Origin: Deinandra increscens subsp. villosa
Lineage: Eukaryota; Streptophyta; Magnoliopsida; Asterales; Asteraceae
Assembly: GCA_039602395.1 (NCBI GenBank)
Contig: JBCNJP010000248.1
Span: 61,019 to 125,018 of the forward strand
Direction: 5' to 3'
DNA: 64,000 nucleotides
Below, piece after piece: positions 33,311 through 44,561 of this stretch. A program made the translations under genes and the position numbers. The notes beneath the pieces were generated by a model. The model was not told the DNA's origin and did not search any database. It saw only the letters and a program-made list of their open reading frames with translations. Each line of letters opens with the position of its first letter. Position 1 is the stretch's first letter.

Positions 33311-34794
33311 AGAATTTATCAACCAACACAGATATCTGCAGTTTAGCATTCTATTGATGTTCTTATTAATTAGTTTACTTGGGGCTATGATGGATTTTGG
33401 TCTGAGTCATTTATAGATTACTTTGCTTAAGACCGTGATGATTTGTAATCTGATCCGTTTAACGGAAGATGCTCATTCCGTATATTGAGCTTGGGTTTAA
33501 AAGTTTCGAAGGTGTACCTTGCTTATAGAATATGTAAAACAAGCTGTAAAATTTGTGTTGTGGTGCTGATCATTTTCTAGTCAAATTTCATTTACTTTTT
33601 CTTATAGATTTGTGTTTTACTATTCCTAATAGTCTCACTAATTTTGAAGGCAAATTGAGGTTTATATTTGACTGAAAAACATGTTTTTGATATGTGGCTT
33701 GAAATTAATTAGCTTGGGTAGATTAAGCGATGATGGTGATGTAAGGATGATATTTTCTACTCTTGATGAGTTGACACTCGTTTGATGATTCACTATCCAC
33801 CAAGATCTCTAAGGCTTCCTTAATAACATCAACTTCTACCCAAATTGTTCAGCAAAATTTTGCATTTATAGGACAGCAGTTTAAAACTAACATTTTGTAG
33901 TTATAGCTATAAAATTTTACAATAATATACCTTTGAATAAATTACAAAACATGGGCGTTTTTTTATTTTTTATTTTTGGTCAAAGTTATACTATTTTTTT
34001 TAACTGAAAATTCTTATATAATCATTGTGTAGTGGAGAATGGAGATGTAAATGTTATATACATAAATAGAAACTCTTAAAATTGAATACATACAACCCAA
34101 TCACAAACTGATCTATAAAAATCAAATACTAATAAGGGCGTGTAACGCACGCTAATTCGCTACTTATGTATTTACGTATGGATAGACTCTATTTATTTAA
34201 TTTTTTAAAAAAATAAATACATTTATATTTTATAAAGAAATACTTTTGGTTTTTTAAAATAAGTACATTTAATCTAGTAAATGTATAATTATATTGTATA
34301 CTCTTACCTTAAAGCATTCACAACAGGTTCTCAATCCCCATCATATAATTTATACTTTTATTATTACTTTTTCTCTCTTTTTCACTGATAACCACAATTA
34401 AATAATATTTTTTTATACTTTTATCATTACCTTTTCTCTTTTTTCCAATCCCCAAACTTTAACAAATCATTAGTTTTTTTTTGTTATATATGCAGATTTG
34501 CTAAACTTTTTCTTTCTCCTCTATTCACAATCACTCACAATACATTTACATATTTTTTAGAGAATCTATTGTGAATGCTCTTATACACAATTATCAACTT
34601 TTGGTAAGTTAAATTAGTCTTTTGCCCTTATTTTTTTTCTTTTCCTTTAATTGCTATAATGAAATGACCATATTACCCACCTTTGTTTTTTATTCTTTTC
34701 TACCGCACTAAAATAATAATTTTTGTTTTTTTTCTTATTTTTCTAAATTTCTAAGACTTCTTTTGATTTTTATACGAATGCGAAGAGTTTAGCA
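33311..34794. other. Intergenic, no gene recognised
   Basis: 33370-33520 resembles 30190-30300 (GGCTATGATG, then GCTTAAG, then GAGCTTGGGTTTAA), so it is part of a locally duplicated unit. The rest is AT-rich with T homopolymers. 34200-34600 consists of short A/T-rich words without coding signal. Confidence 0.4.
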
Positions 34795-34935
34795 AATAAG
34801 TTTGTGGTGTAACGGGACAGTCGTGTAACATAACTTTTAAGTAATAGATTCAACACTTTAATGGTTCGATCCCCGTGGCAACGAGCGGGTTACAAATCTT
34901 GTTATATACAAAGCATAACTTGTGAAAGGCTTCCT
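34795..34935 (+). mobile_element. SINE-like repeat 1
   Basis: TTTGTGGTGTAACGGGACAG resembles a Pol III A box region and GGTTCGATCCCC is a B box. A related copy lies at 58686-58800, sharing the leading GAGTTTAGCAAA and the GTCATGTAACATA segment. Confidence 0.5.
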
Positions 34936-34987
34936 ATTGGTTTTTCTTCATTTCATCACTTAATATAATTAATATAATTGCTTTCCT

Positions 34988-35100
34988 GTTAAGAAACAAA
35001 TCATAGCTTAGCACAAATTGTTAGGGTTTTGTGTTTATATAAAAAATCGTATGGGTTCAAATCCCATGCTTGCCAAAAAGGCTTGTTATTATTTTTTTTT
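34988..35100 (+). mobile_element. SINE-like repeat 2
   Basis: AAGAAACAAATCATAGCTTA begins the unit. TAGCTTAGC-N8-GTTAGGG is A-box-like, GGTTCAAATCCC is a clean B box, and a T-rich 3' end follows. It is paired with a tandem relative 162 bp downstream. Confidence 0.5.
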
Positions 35101-35148
35101 TTCAATAGCTTAGCTATTCTTTTAGGTTAAATACAATTGTTTTCAATT

Positions 35149-35240
35149 CAAGAAACAAAGTCTAGCCCAATGCAAATGGTTAGGGTGCTTTCTTTATGCA
35201 AAAGGAGTGCAAATTCAAAACCTTTGGCTATTAATACGAG
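35149..35240 (+). mobile_element. SINE-like repeat 3
   Basis: Begins AAGAAACAAAGTCTAGCCCA, clearly related to the unit at 34988, with A-box-like TAGCCCAATGCAAATGGTTA. The B box is decayed (AAATTCAAAACC). Tandem arrangement with repeat 2 suggests duplication or insertion preference. Confidence 0.45.
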
Positions 35241-35664
35241 ACAAAATTATTTCCTATCCTTTTTACTCCTTTGTTTGACTTTCTTATGTTATGTTCTATT
35301 TTTTACAATTTTTTTTTTAACTTTTGATTCTAACTATTGATTAAGTTTTTTTTCCTCTTACATATCAATTTAACTTTTATTAACACATAGTCATGTGGGA
35401 TAGCTTTAGATAACTTCTTTTATACTGGTAGTATTTCCGTCGTATCGCGTCGATAATTAATTTGGTAGAGTAATCTAGCATTTAAAAGTATTTAGCTAAT
35501 AAGAATGAGAATAATTAATAATTTATGTTAAAAAAGATAACCAAATAACTATATTCTAGTGGCTTGATTAAAAAACAAGTGTTATGGATTAGTGACATGT
35601 GACACTCGTTTTTTTTTCTTTTTTTTTTGACAGAAAGGGTATAAGAGTATTTTACCTAAAAGAA

Positions 35665-36068
35665 AAAGTATCTCCATCATTTTTAAAACGCTTATAACTT
35701 TTTTTATTCGAAGTCGTTTTTTTTTTAAAATTATACCATAGGACTCGTCGCTTTTTTATCTTTAATTCGGATGTGGTCCCGACTTTTTTCGAAGGTTTTT
35801 TTTCAAACGTTCGTATTAACATCAATGCTACAGAAAAAAGGCATCGGTGCTACCCAAAAAAGGCATCAGTGCTACCCAAAAAAGACATCAGTGCTACTTT
35901 TTGTAACATTACATGTCAGTACGAATGTTTGGAAAAAAATGTCAAAAAATGTCGGGACCACATCTGATTAAAGATAAAAATATGACGAGTCCAAGAGTAT
36001 TTTTTTATAAAAAACTGACATCGGATAAAAAATTATAGCCGTTTTAAAATGGAGAGGGTACTTCATTG
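35665..36068. mobile_element. MITE with inverted arms of about 150 bp
   Basis: The left arm (AAGTATCTCCATCATTTT, then GACTCGTCGCTTTTTTATCT, then ATGTGGTCCCGAC) is mirrored at the right (GTCGGGACCACATCTGATTA, then ATGACGAGTCC, then ATGGAGAGGGTACTT). The centre holds three 22-bp tandem units GGCATCAGTGCTACCCAAAA (about 35838-35900). The overlapping short frames arise from the repeats. Confidence 0.75.
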
Positions 36069-36130
36069 ATTAAGTCAAATGACTAAAATACTATTTCTAA
36101 AAAAGAAAGAACTCAAATAGATTATTTGAT

Positions 36131-36626
36131 TATTCTTCCAAGTATTAATAGTTCCACACCCTTAGCTAATATGTTTCACATATAAAGATTTATATAAAAG
36201 CTACTCTATGTGATCATATCTCTACGTGAGAAATATCATATCTTTTGCTTTCAATAGAAAACTATCTACACTCCCATGAGCCAAAGATGAGTCATCCATA
36301 CGAGGGGTCTATCATTGTCCCAAAGATTATATGGTGTAAACGAGTTTAATACATATATTAATTAATTTTAGAAAGAAATTAATTTTCTTCTTCTTATTAA
36401 CCATTTTAGTCTAAAAGTTTTAAAAATCTCATTTTTATCCTAAATTTTACTTTTTGTTTCAATATTAGTCACAACACTACCGCCTTAAGTTTATTAAGTT
36501 CATAATAAAATACTAAAATACCCTTGTTGTATGTATAAAAATAATAAAAAATATAAATAAAAATTAAAATTGAAAAAGCATATCAGTCAAGAAAAACCAA
36601 ACCACCGCCATTTGAAGAACCCTAAC
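36131..36626 (+). repeat. Direct repeat, unit 1 (about 495 bp)
   Basis: Starts TATTCTTCCAAGTATTAATA and ends GAAGAACCCTAAC; repeated at 36996-37489 with a few substitutions and small indels. It does not begin with TG or end with CA, so it is a segmental duplication rather than an LTR. The 36627-36995 spacer carries its own duplication (GGAGGGAAAGGAAAGG then GAAGTAAGTCTAAAAA, twice). Confidence 0.9.
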
Positions 36627-36995
36627 GATGTGTTCCCGAGTTCATTTTAGGAGGGAAAGGAAAGGAAAGGGAAGTAAGTCTAAAAATTTTCGTGTTCCTG
36701 AGTTTCACTTAAGGAGGGAAAGGGAAGGAAAGGGAAGTAAGTCTAAAAACGCTTGTTTTTATGGTGTAATTTTTATAAAAAAAATAATATCGTATGAAAA
36801 AATTATGAAGGTTTTAATAATTGGGGGAAAGAGAAAAATGGGCAATTTGACCAAATTGCCCCTCCGTGTACCTGACAATTTATTTTTGAGTTTTAATTAA
36901 GGGATTAAATCTAGGTCATTAATCATCAGATCTAACGGATAAGAAGGCTTCTTATCTTTCTTATTTTCACATAACTTCTTATTATAATATCACTC

Positions 36996-37489
36996 TATTC
37001 TTCCAAGTATTAATAGTTCCACACCCTTAGCTAATATGTTTCACATATAAAGATTTATATAAAAGCTACTCTATGTGATCATATCTCTACGTCATAAATA
37101 TCATATCTTTTGCTTTCAATAGAAAACTATCTACACTCCCATGAGCCAAAGATATGATGAGTCATCCATACGAGGGGTCTATCATTGTCCCAAAGATTAT
37201 ATGGTGTAAACGAGTTTAATACATATTTAGAAAGAAAGTAATTTTCTTCTTCGTCTGTTTAACTATTTTAGTCTAAAATTTTTAAAAATCTCATTTTTAT
37301 CCTAAATTTTACTTTTTGTTTCAATATTAGTCACAACACTACCGCCTTAAGTTTATTAAGTTCATAATAAAATACTAAAATACCCTTGTTGTATGTATAA
37401 AAATAATAAAAAATATAAATAAAAATTAAAATTGAAAAAAGCATCTCAGTCAAGAAAAACCAAACCACCGTCATTTGAAGAACCCTAAC
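36996..37489 (+). repeat. Direct repeat, unit 2 (about 494 bp)
   Basis: Second copy of the 36131 unit. Differences include an extra ATG (GATATGATGAGTC) and loss of an ATTAATTAATTTT segment. The period of 865 bp suggests a tandem duplication of unit plus spacer followed by divergence. Confidence 0.9.
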
Positions 37490-39030
37490 TCCATCTCCTC
37501 CAACCTATAACCTGTCGAAACATCCATCGAAGAACACATCATATTCTTCATCTGCTCATGTGTTCCACCTCCATCGAAACCTCCACACCCAACCACCAAC
37601 ATCCTCCACTCTCTCTACTCTTTCTTTTTCTCTCTCTAAAAACACACCTCCATTTTACCACCACTATTTTACCTCCATTCATTGATGATCACCAAAATTC
37701 AAACACAATTTAAAAAAAAAAGTTGGAATTTGGTGTTCATCAATGCCCATCTCCATCTTAAAAGAAATCAAAACCCACATCCAAAATTCATAAATGGTTG
37801 GGTTTGAAAACAATCCGAAAGTCACAAATCAAATCAAAAGTCAAACTATTGTGGTTGCAAAAGAATCTCATACTCGAAAGAAGTTCGAAGAACAAAATTT
37901 TTGACGGCCATAATCGTCTCTTGAACCCCTTTCATCGCTTGAAACAAAACCCAAGAAGTGAGGTCAGAAATTAAGCCACTTTCCTCGATTGAAACCCGGA
38001 ATCATTTTTGAAACAAAACCCAAAACGCCCCTTTCATTGATTGAATCAAAACCCAAAATCGCTTTTAAACCCCTTTCATCAATGGAAGCTGTAGAATCGG
38101 GCTACCGAGAGTAGCTGGATAGGCCTAAGCTTAGGACGAACTACACGGATAGGTCGACTACAGGGTGAGAGACAGCAAGCCTTCAGTCAGGTGGGTCTCG
38201 GTTTGGCTGGTATCTGCAAAATAAAGAAACACCGTTGCTCTTAGAGGGCAGGACAAGAAGTCCTGCGACCAAGCTCGAGCGTGAGAATAAGTATGCGTTT
38301 CGAGAGATTAAGTGTAATCAAGTCGAGGCTAAGCGCATTGAATGAATTCTAACCTGGTGGTTGGGGTTTATTTATAACCTTCAACCTTTGTCTTGTATCG
38401 TCATTAATGCTAATTGCCCAAAGGAGGTATACTGCAGGCCTGCGTCTTGGACTGTACCAAGTTCCTACGGTACATATTTTGGGTAATCAAATTAAATGTG
38501 GAGTCAGGTCGAGTGTCAGCACGTCGACCTGTTATCGTGGGAGCGTTGGTCTGTAGTGTCCGTCTCGGACTTGTCGTGCTCGAGGATCGATTACCGTTTG
38601 TGTCACGTAACCAAAACTGAGCGTATGGTTGGTCGACCTCTTGAGGGTCGACCTGTGGTGCATGTTGTTTATAGATCTTGATGGGGGCCGACTATCTTCT
38701 ATGTGGTGTATGTCGGCTGGCTAACTGCCAGACCGACTCTTTTGACTTGTGCGTTGTTTTGGGTTCGATGTGCGTGTCTGTCTACTTGTTATGTCATCCT
38801 AATCGGACATACGTTATCAGCCCCCCAATCCTGTATGTGGTGGTCTGGACATCACTATCGAACTAGGAGGAAAGTCGTTATTCTTTGTCTTGAACTCTTG
38901 AGTGTCGGCTAGCCGCGCTAGCCGAGACCTGTTGAATAGTAATGCGTGACAGTTGTGGACACTTGTTAGGCCTTTTGTGGGCTTGGGTGACGGTTGCTTG
39001 ATGGGACATGGGTAAACCAACCGTCGAGTT
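37490..39030. other. Unassigned, includes CT-rich 5'UTR-like and moderate-GC DNA
   Basis: 37490-37700 is C/T-rich, like a transcribed leader. 37900-38090 repeats CCCCTTTCATCG-TTGAA-CAAAACCC several times. From 38091 (TGTAGAATCGGGCTACC) base composition shifts to higher GC, with phrases like GGTCGACCT, suggesting a separate insertion whose right border I could not place. Confidence 0.35.
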
Positions 39031-39040
39031 AGGGTTTTTC

Positions 39041-39048
39041 TATAAATA
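39041..39048 (+). promoter_or_regulatory. TATA box of a candidate transcription unit
   Basis: TATAAATA lies 77 bp before an ATG at 39118 and is followed by a C/T-rich stretch suited to a leader. Confidence 0.35.
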
Positions 39049-39117
39049 TCCCCTTTTACTCTCATTTTAACCACCGTTAAATCTGCTTTTTACTCCTTTT
39101 CCTTTCAATAGCTCTCC

Positions 39118-39176
39118 ATGCTTCGTCTTTCGACCTGCTTTAGCGACTATGTGCGTCGTCTTCTTGCCTTCTTTCG
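39118..39176 (+). CDS. Possible short first exon, unidentified
   Basis: The ATG at 39118 opens 19 codons plus two bases (MLRLSTCFSDYVRRLLAFF) to a GTATGT splice donor at 39177. TATA box, leader, ATG and donor are correctly ordered for a plant gene start. However, the region continues only about 60 bp before another element begins at 39240, so any downstream exons are lost or distant. It could equally be an LTR promoter with a chance frame. No domain recognised. Confidence 0.2.
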
Positions 39177-39239
39177 GTATGTTATTCCTCCTCTTGGTCT
39201 TTATAACTTCCTTCTGCTTTTAATGGCACCCCTAAGGAT

Positions 39240-40312
39240 TAGGGATTTTAGATCTTCATACCAGGGATCGGGCTGAAACACACATTCACAATCATAATAA
39301 AATTAACTAATTATCAAATAATATCATTCAAGATTTGGATATAACTCGAAATCACGAACCACCGGTTAAAATCAGACTGGTACCGATTTACATGCAGTAA
39401 TCAGGGCTCTGATGCCACTGTTGGGTTTTACAGTGGATATCCGGGTTACCCGTTTTCAAAAATCTCATTTTACTAAAATGGTAATATCATATTAGATCAG
39501 ATATGCAGCGAAATAATTAAATAAAGGCGAATAATGTAAAACACGCAAATAGGATCAAATTACCGATGACTCGCTAATACAGATAAATTCATAAACGTAA
39601 TCTAATGTCAAGTTATATATACCTTCGTGGTATTGGAACAACCATTCAAGACACCGGGATTCAACAAGCTTTCCCTAGTAAACAGAACTCACGATTGAAA
39701 CTTTCGTGTCAAGACCTCAATGACAAAGGTGGCGGTAAGCAATCAAAACTTTCTGTCCTGTGAGTCTATGGCGTATCACGAGGGTCTTGAGTTCCTCATC
39801 TCGTGGCGCGACGACCACGATGGTCAAACCGGTTGACCGAGTCTGGTCACGTTTCGTGACGCCCCAGCAAATCCTCGCGTGCCGCGACGACCGGTAATTA
39901 GCCGATTTCTTGATCGGCAACGACTAGCGGCGACATGGAAGAGAAGGGAGAAGTGGAGGAGGCGGTAACGTGAGTGGAAAGGAAGCAGCCGGTGATGTGG
40001 CGGGAGGCCTCTAGTCACGCGACTATGACAACCCGAAGGTGGCGAAGTGACGGCCGGAGGCGGCGACAACGTTATAAAAATAAAATAAATAGAAAATATC
40101 AATGAATACCAACGGGGAAAGAATAAAGGAAAAACCACCCGATAAAAAGCAAGGTGAAAAACCGGGTCTAACTTGGGACCCTAACTAAACTAAGTCGTTA
40201 TTATTCTTACACTTTTTCTAAAAGCATTTCAAGATTTACAAAAATATGTAATTTTTGAGGTACATTTCGCTCGAATCAGAGATTTACCCGGGAAAATGAC
40301 ATGGGAAACAAC
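39240..40312 (-). mobile_element. 5' LTR and leader of a truncated, probably copia, element
   Basis: On the minus strand an LTR ending TAAAACCCAACA (plus-strand edge TGTTGGGTTTTA at 39419) is followed by GTGGCATCAGAGCCC (39404-39418), a Met-tRNA primer-binding site of the variant common in copia elements. The leader continues to about 39240, where it breaks off, so gag and pol are missing. The outer LTR edge is probably near 40312 (plus strand ...GGGAAACAACA) but is not certain. ORFs inside the LTR are not genes. Confidence 0.5.
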
Positions 40313-40379
40313 ACCTAATAAAAATAAAAGCATGAAAAAAATGGTGACAAAATAAAATAATAAATAATAAAAATTGGCG

Positions 40380-43088
40380 AATCGGCACAGGTCATGCCTC
40401 ACGCACAAACAACCCAGAAAAGGGGAAAACTCCCCATTCGACGTGGGTCGTGCTCAAGCTCTCTTCTAGGCGATTTTTCGATTCTCTTCATCATTCTCAC
40501 ACCACACATTGAATCCATCATCCATGTAAGTCCCTAATCACCATCCCATTATTAAAATCTTGAATGCTCTTAGTTTTCTTCACCAAATTAGAAAAAAAAG
40601 TAGGGTTTTAAATTTTTGCCCAAATTTATTGAAAATTGTTGTGTAGATATATTAAATAAGTGTCATGGAACCATCCCTAGTAGTTAAACTAGTGTTAGAA
40701 TTGATTTTTGGTTGATTTTTGAAGAACACCACTTAACCCATTTGAAACTTCGTTCTTAGTTTTCTTTCAAATGAGTTAAGTTATGGAAAAACCGATGTAG
40801 GGGCTTCAGTTTTAGGGGATTCCGCACTTGCCTATGTAAACTTGTTAGTGATGGTAAAAAATCTGACCCGGTAACCCGGCACTAGTCGTGCCGCTTTCTG
40901 TGAACTCCAAAAAATCAGCATTTTAGTCATGTTTTGCTTAACATCATTCTGTAAACCATTTCTGTTTCATGTCAAATTGGACTGCATTCGTAAAAAATGA
41001 TGAACAGTAGTGTCGTGACTGGTTAACCACATAGGTTTCCCTGCCAGGAGACACTTGAGACTCTGGGATAGCTAGAGAGGTTCCTGGATTTGGTCCCTCC
41101 TTAGGTTCAAAAGGTCTTCCATGCCTACGAGGACGCAATCTATGAGTGCACCATGGAGTTCCTTGTCTGGTTTAACTTCGATGAGGACATGTCATATGGT
41201 AGACACATGGTAACTTTCAGGCTAGAAGATGGAGGCATCTATCACTGCCTAAATTCATGGTTTACTTGGGTTTCTAATAAATATAGGAGGCCTAGGTGAT
41301 CTAGAACGCCTTCACATACTTTCATGATGAGATTACCCGCTACCGCCCTACTTTCGGCCATATTCGTCATGCTTTTTAGGGCTAGATTGCATCAGGGGAT
41401 TATGACCTCGGTCAATCCAAGAGTACTCTTATTCGTGATCCTCTACTGCGATATGTGCATCGCTTCTTGTATGGTTCTCTATTACAAAGGGGACAATCAG
41501 TTGTCAACCTGAAGGAGCTGCTTGCTCTTTATTGCTCTTATTCGGATGTGCCCCTCAACCTCCCAGTTCTGCCTTGCCGCCAGATCCAGACGATCGCCAC
41601 CACTGACACCATTACACCAATACTTTTCGATGAGCATCTGTGGCATTCGCTACTGCTGCACCATCAGCCTCATCGCTGACTTACCTGATGGCCGGCTACG
41701 CATGAAGGGGAGAGACAACGAGATTTGGGACCCCACAGCAGTAAAAGCATGAAGACCCTTTCTGTGCATCATGGTCCAGGCTTCCCATCCAAGATGGACC
41801 TATACGACAACCTCTAACAGGCCAACATGACTGTCCAAACCAATGATCAGAGGAATCAAGTAATGAAATATGACATCCACTCGATTCGGGGCAATCTCAA
41901 CTACATGTATGATCATTGGAGCAGGGGTTGCGAGGACGAGTATGAGGATGACGAGTAACTGGCGGGTTCAGGTGTGCTTTCTCTAACCCATGTTTCTATC
42001 ATTTGCACCGTGATGTTGTGCAAAACTTATGACACTTTGTTCTAAAGACTTTTTATTTTTATTTGGTTTGTATGTTTAACTTTTATGTTTGGATGGTTGA
42101 CACTATTATTTTTTAGTTTCTCACCTTATGTTGAAATACATTGAGCATAATGAAACATGTGGATGGCTAGTATATTTATATATTTTCAAGAACTTCCGGA
42201 GGTGCATAGCATGTAGCATTCGGGCCACGGGATATGTGGGGACATCATGTCCAAATTTTTCTTTCCTTGTCACTCTATATCTTCATTGTTCCTCTATTTG
42301 TATGCACTTGAGCACATTGAGGACAATGTGAATCTTATGTGTGGGGATGAGAAACTGTGGCTTTTTAAATATTTGTTTGTCCACACTCAGACCTTTTACA
42401 AAACTCGATTGGGAAAACGTCCATGTACCGCCCAAATTTTCAAAATTTTATAAAAAAAACAAAAATATTTTTAATAAACTCCATTGTCATCCTGAAACCT
42501 TGTTAATAACAATCGTATATACAATATAGAAAACTAGATTTCTATTGATATTTTATTAATACAAAAAAAAATTATTTAGCTATGGCAAGTAGAAAGATTA
42601 CTTTTAAACAATTTTATACTTTGTCCCTTCTCCCACGTTTTCAATGAAATCTTAAGCCTAACATGCATGTAAATACACTAACACATGCTCTTTTCTTGTT
42701 GAAAAATCTTTTGAGAGCCAAATGAAGCCTCAAATGTAGAACTTGCCCAGGTAATACATTTCAAAATAGATAGAATTGGGAATGCGCTAACAAGTGATAG
42801 AGGCAGCTAGGATTCACACCCGTTTTCTTCTTCTCAAGCCTATTTTTCTACTCCCTACCTTAAAGTTTTACCCCTTAGCTAACCAATTCGAGCATAATCC
42901 ATTTTTTTCACACCCACAATTTATTGCAAATCACCCACTTAGCCAAAAAAAAAAAAATCTTTTCAACCCATTTTTTTCTAGATGTGATATTTTTATTGAA
43001 AACATTCGAGAAGTGATTTTTGTAAATTAATAAAGTATTTATTCCAACTTAGGATTAGTGTTTATATATATATATATATATATATACT

Positions 43089-43122
<34 letters not shown>

Positions 43123-43680
43123 CACACATCTTACATATGTTGAAGAATAAAGAGCACAAAAAAACTCTTAGCTATAGAGTTTTGTTCTCAAGTCATAAAA
43201 TAAAAGTTTTAATAAAAGATCAGTATTTTTGTATTGCCACTTTATACCAAACATCCATACCCTAGCCCAAGCCTACATTACAACCTCAATTTAAGCCCTC
43301 TTGATGATTGTGTGTATCCCTGTGAAATCCATGTAGGTTTGATCCCTTTGTCAAGCCTATAATATTTGATTGTTTCTATTCAGGTATGAGCGTTCACTAA
43401 AAAGTGTACATATACTAACCCGAATATCGAGTGATCATTCGTAAGGTATGTAAAATTGTTTAGAAATAAACTTTTAGCAGGCTTTCCATAACTTTAATAT
43501 TTTAAACAAAAATAAAATAAAATCAATTGAATGAAGTTGGAAATAGTTGGAAGCCGGTGTTGAAAGACTCGGTTCTCAAAAGCACAGATCACCCTTCTCT
43601 TCTAGCTATTCTTTTGGGTATCTCAGACATATGTTTGAGTTTTGCTTAAAGACAAGCCAATGTTTAACTTTGGGCATATT
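40380..43680 (+). mobile_element. Athila-like element, 3' internal region
   Basis: Contains GC-rich GCACAGGTCATGCC-type words (40385-40450), a possible splice donor GTAAGT at 40527 for a subgenomic transcript, the decayed env-position ORF at 41080-41958, and a long 3' untranslated region. That region includes TTGAGGACAATGTGAATCTT (about 42316) and TTTGCTTAAAGACAAGCCAA (about 43641), both hallmark-like phrases of Athila/Tat 3' ends. It finishes in ACTTTGGGCATATT, a weak polypurine tract, directly before the LTR at 43681. Confidence 0.65.
41080..41958 (+). pseudogene. Athila-type ORF in the env position, frameshifted
   Basis: Two frames together read HAYEDAIYECTMEFLVWFNF, then VTFRLEDGGIYHCL, and after a shift IRDPLLRYVHRFLYGSLLQR followed by LKELLALYCSYSDVPLNLPV. 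These match the conserved protein of unknown role encoded after pol in Athila elements (motifs xEFL-x-F, VTFRL-GG-x-x-x-L, IR(N/D)P-LRYLHR). The tail is acidic, ending near SRGCEDEYEDDE at 41958. At least two in-frame stops and two frameshifts make it non-functional. Confidence 0.65.
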
Positions 43681-44561
43681 TGATGTGCTTAAATAGATAC
43701 AAGTTTTTATATCAAATACTCCTCACAAATTGATTATTTTCAGACATATTATTTATAAAATCATTTAATATCGTTTCATATTTAGTTTTTTCAGAATAAT
43801 CCAGGTATAAAATCACGACCGAAGTCAATAATTCAATAAATAAAAAAATAGCAAGAATTCATGATTTTGGCCCAAGAAAAGGGTCATGCCACAACAGGCA
43901 CGAGCCATGTTCCACCTGCAGAAGATGATATGTTGTTCCTTACCACAATCCTAGAGAAACTAACGGACACAGGTCATGTCGTACCTGGAACGGGCCATGC
44001 TTTTCATCCTGACGCGACCCCCCATGACAGTTGGCACGTACATGTGCCAAGTACTTGCCAGATCCTTCCTATATTGCAATCCGGCACGAGGCGTGCCAAG
44101 CCGGCAAGGGTTGTGCCTGGTCTTGCAGATTGAAGTCTATAATTAGCAGCCTCATTTCCACTTGATCGTTGCTCAATTCTCTTCTTCTCTCAGTATAGTT
44201 TATGTTATTGAGCCATTTCCATTAGTGGTTTTAAGTATTTTTAATCAAAGTTTGTAAGAGTTCTAACTTAATTTGATGTCAGATTAATATTTTTCTTGAA
44301 CTTGTCTTCTTCATTTTATGGCCATCTTTGTCTAAAATCTTGTACTCACTTAAGGGAAAACAAACATTTGGTGGGTTGGTAAAATGAGTTTATGAACTAA
44401 CCTTAAGGTGTGTAATAATGAATTTGAGATTTATCTTTAATATTGAAAGTTTATAATTGGCCCTTAAAACCAAAATTTATCTCGTGTATCATGTAATATT
44501 CATGCCCTCAAAGCATGTCAGTCGGAGTGTGAGACCTGACTAGGGGTTAGAACAACGTATG
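43681..44561 (+). mobile_element. Athila-like 3' LTR, left part
   Basis: Begins TGATGTGCTTAAATAG immediately after the polypurine-like stretch and aligns with 11151 to about 12030. The GC-rich GGCACGAGCCATG-type block is at 43880-44130. It is interrupted at 44561 by a solo LTR and resumes at 48354. The GTATG at 44557-44561 is the duplicated target. Confidence 0.75.

Noticed and set aside
36131..37489. Small LTR (TRIM) element
   Set aside because: The repeated arms do not begin TG or end CA, there is no primer-binding site after the first arm, and no target duplication flanks the pair.
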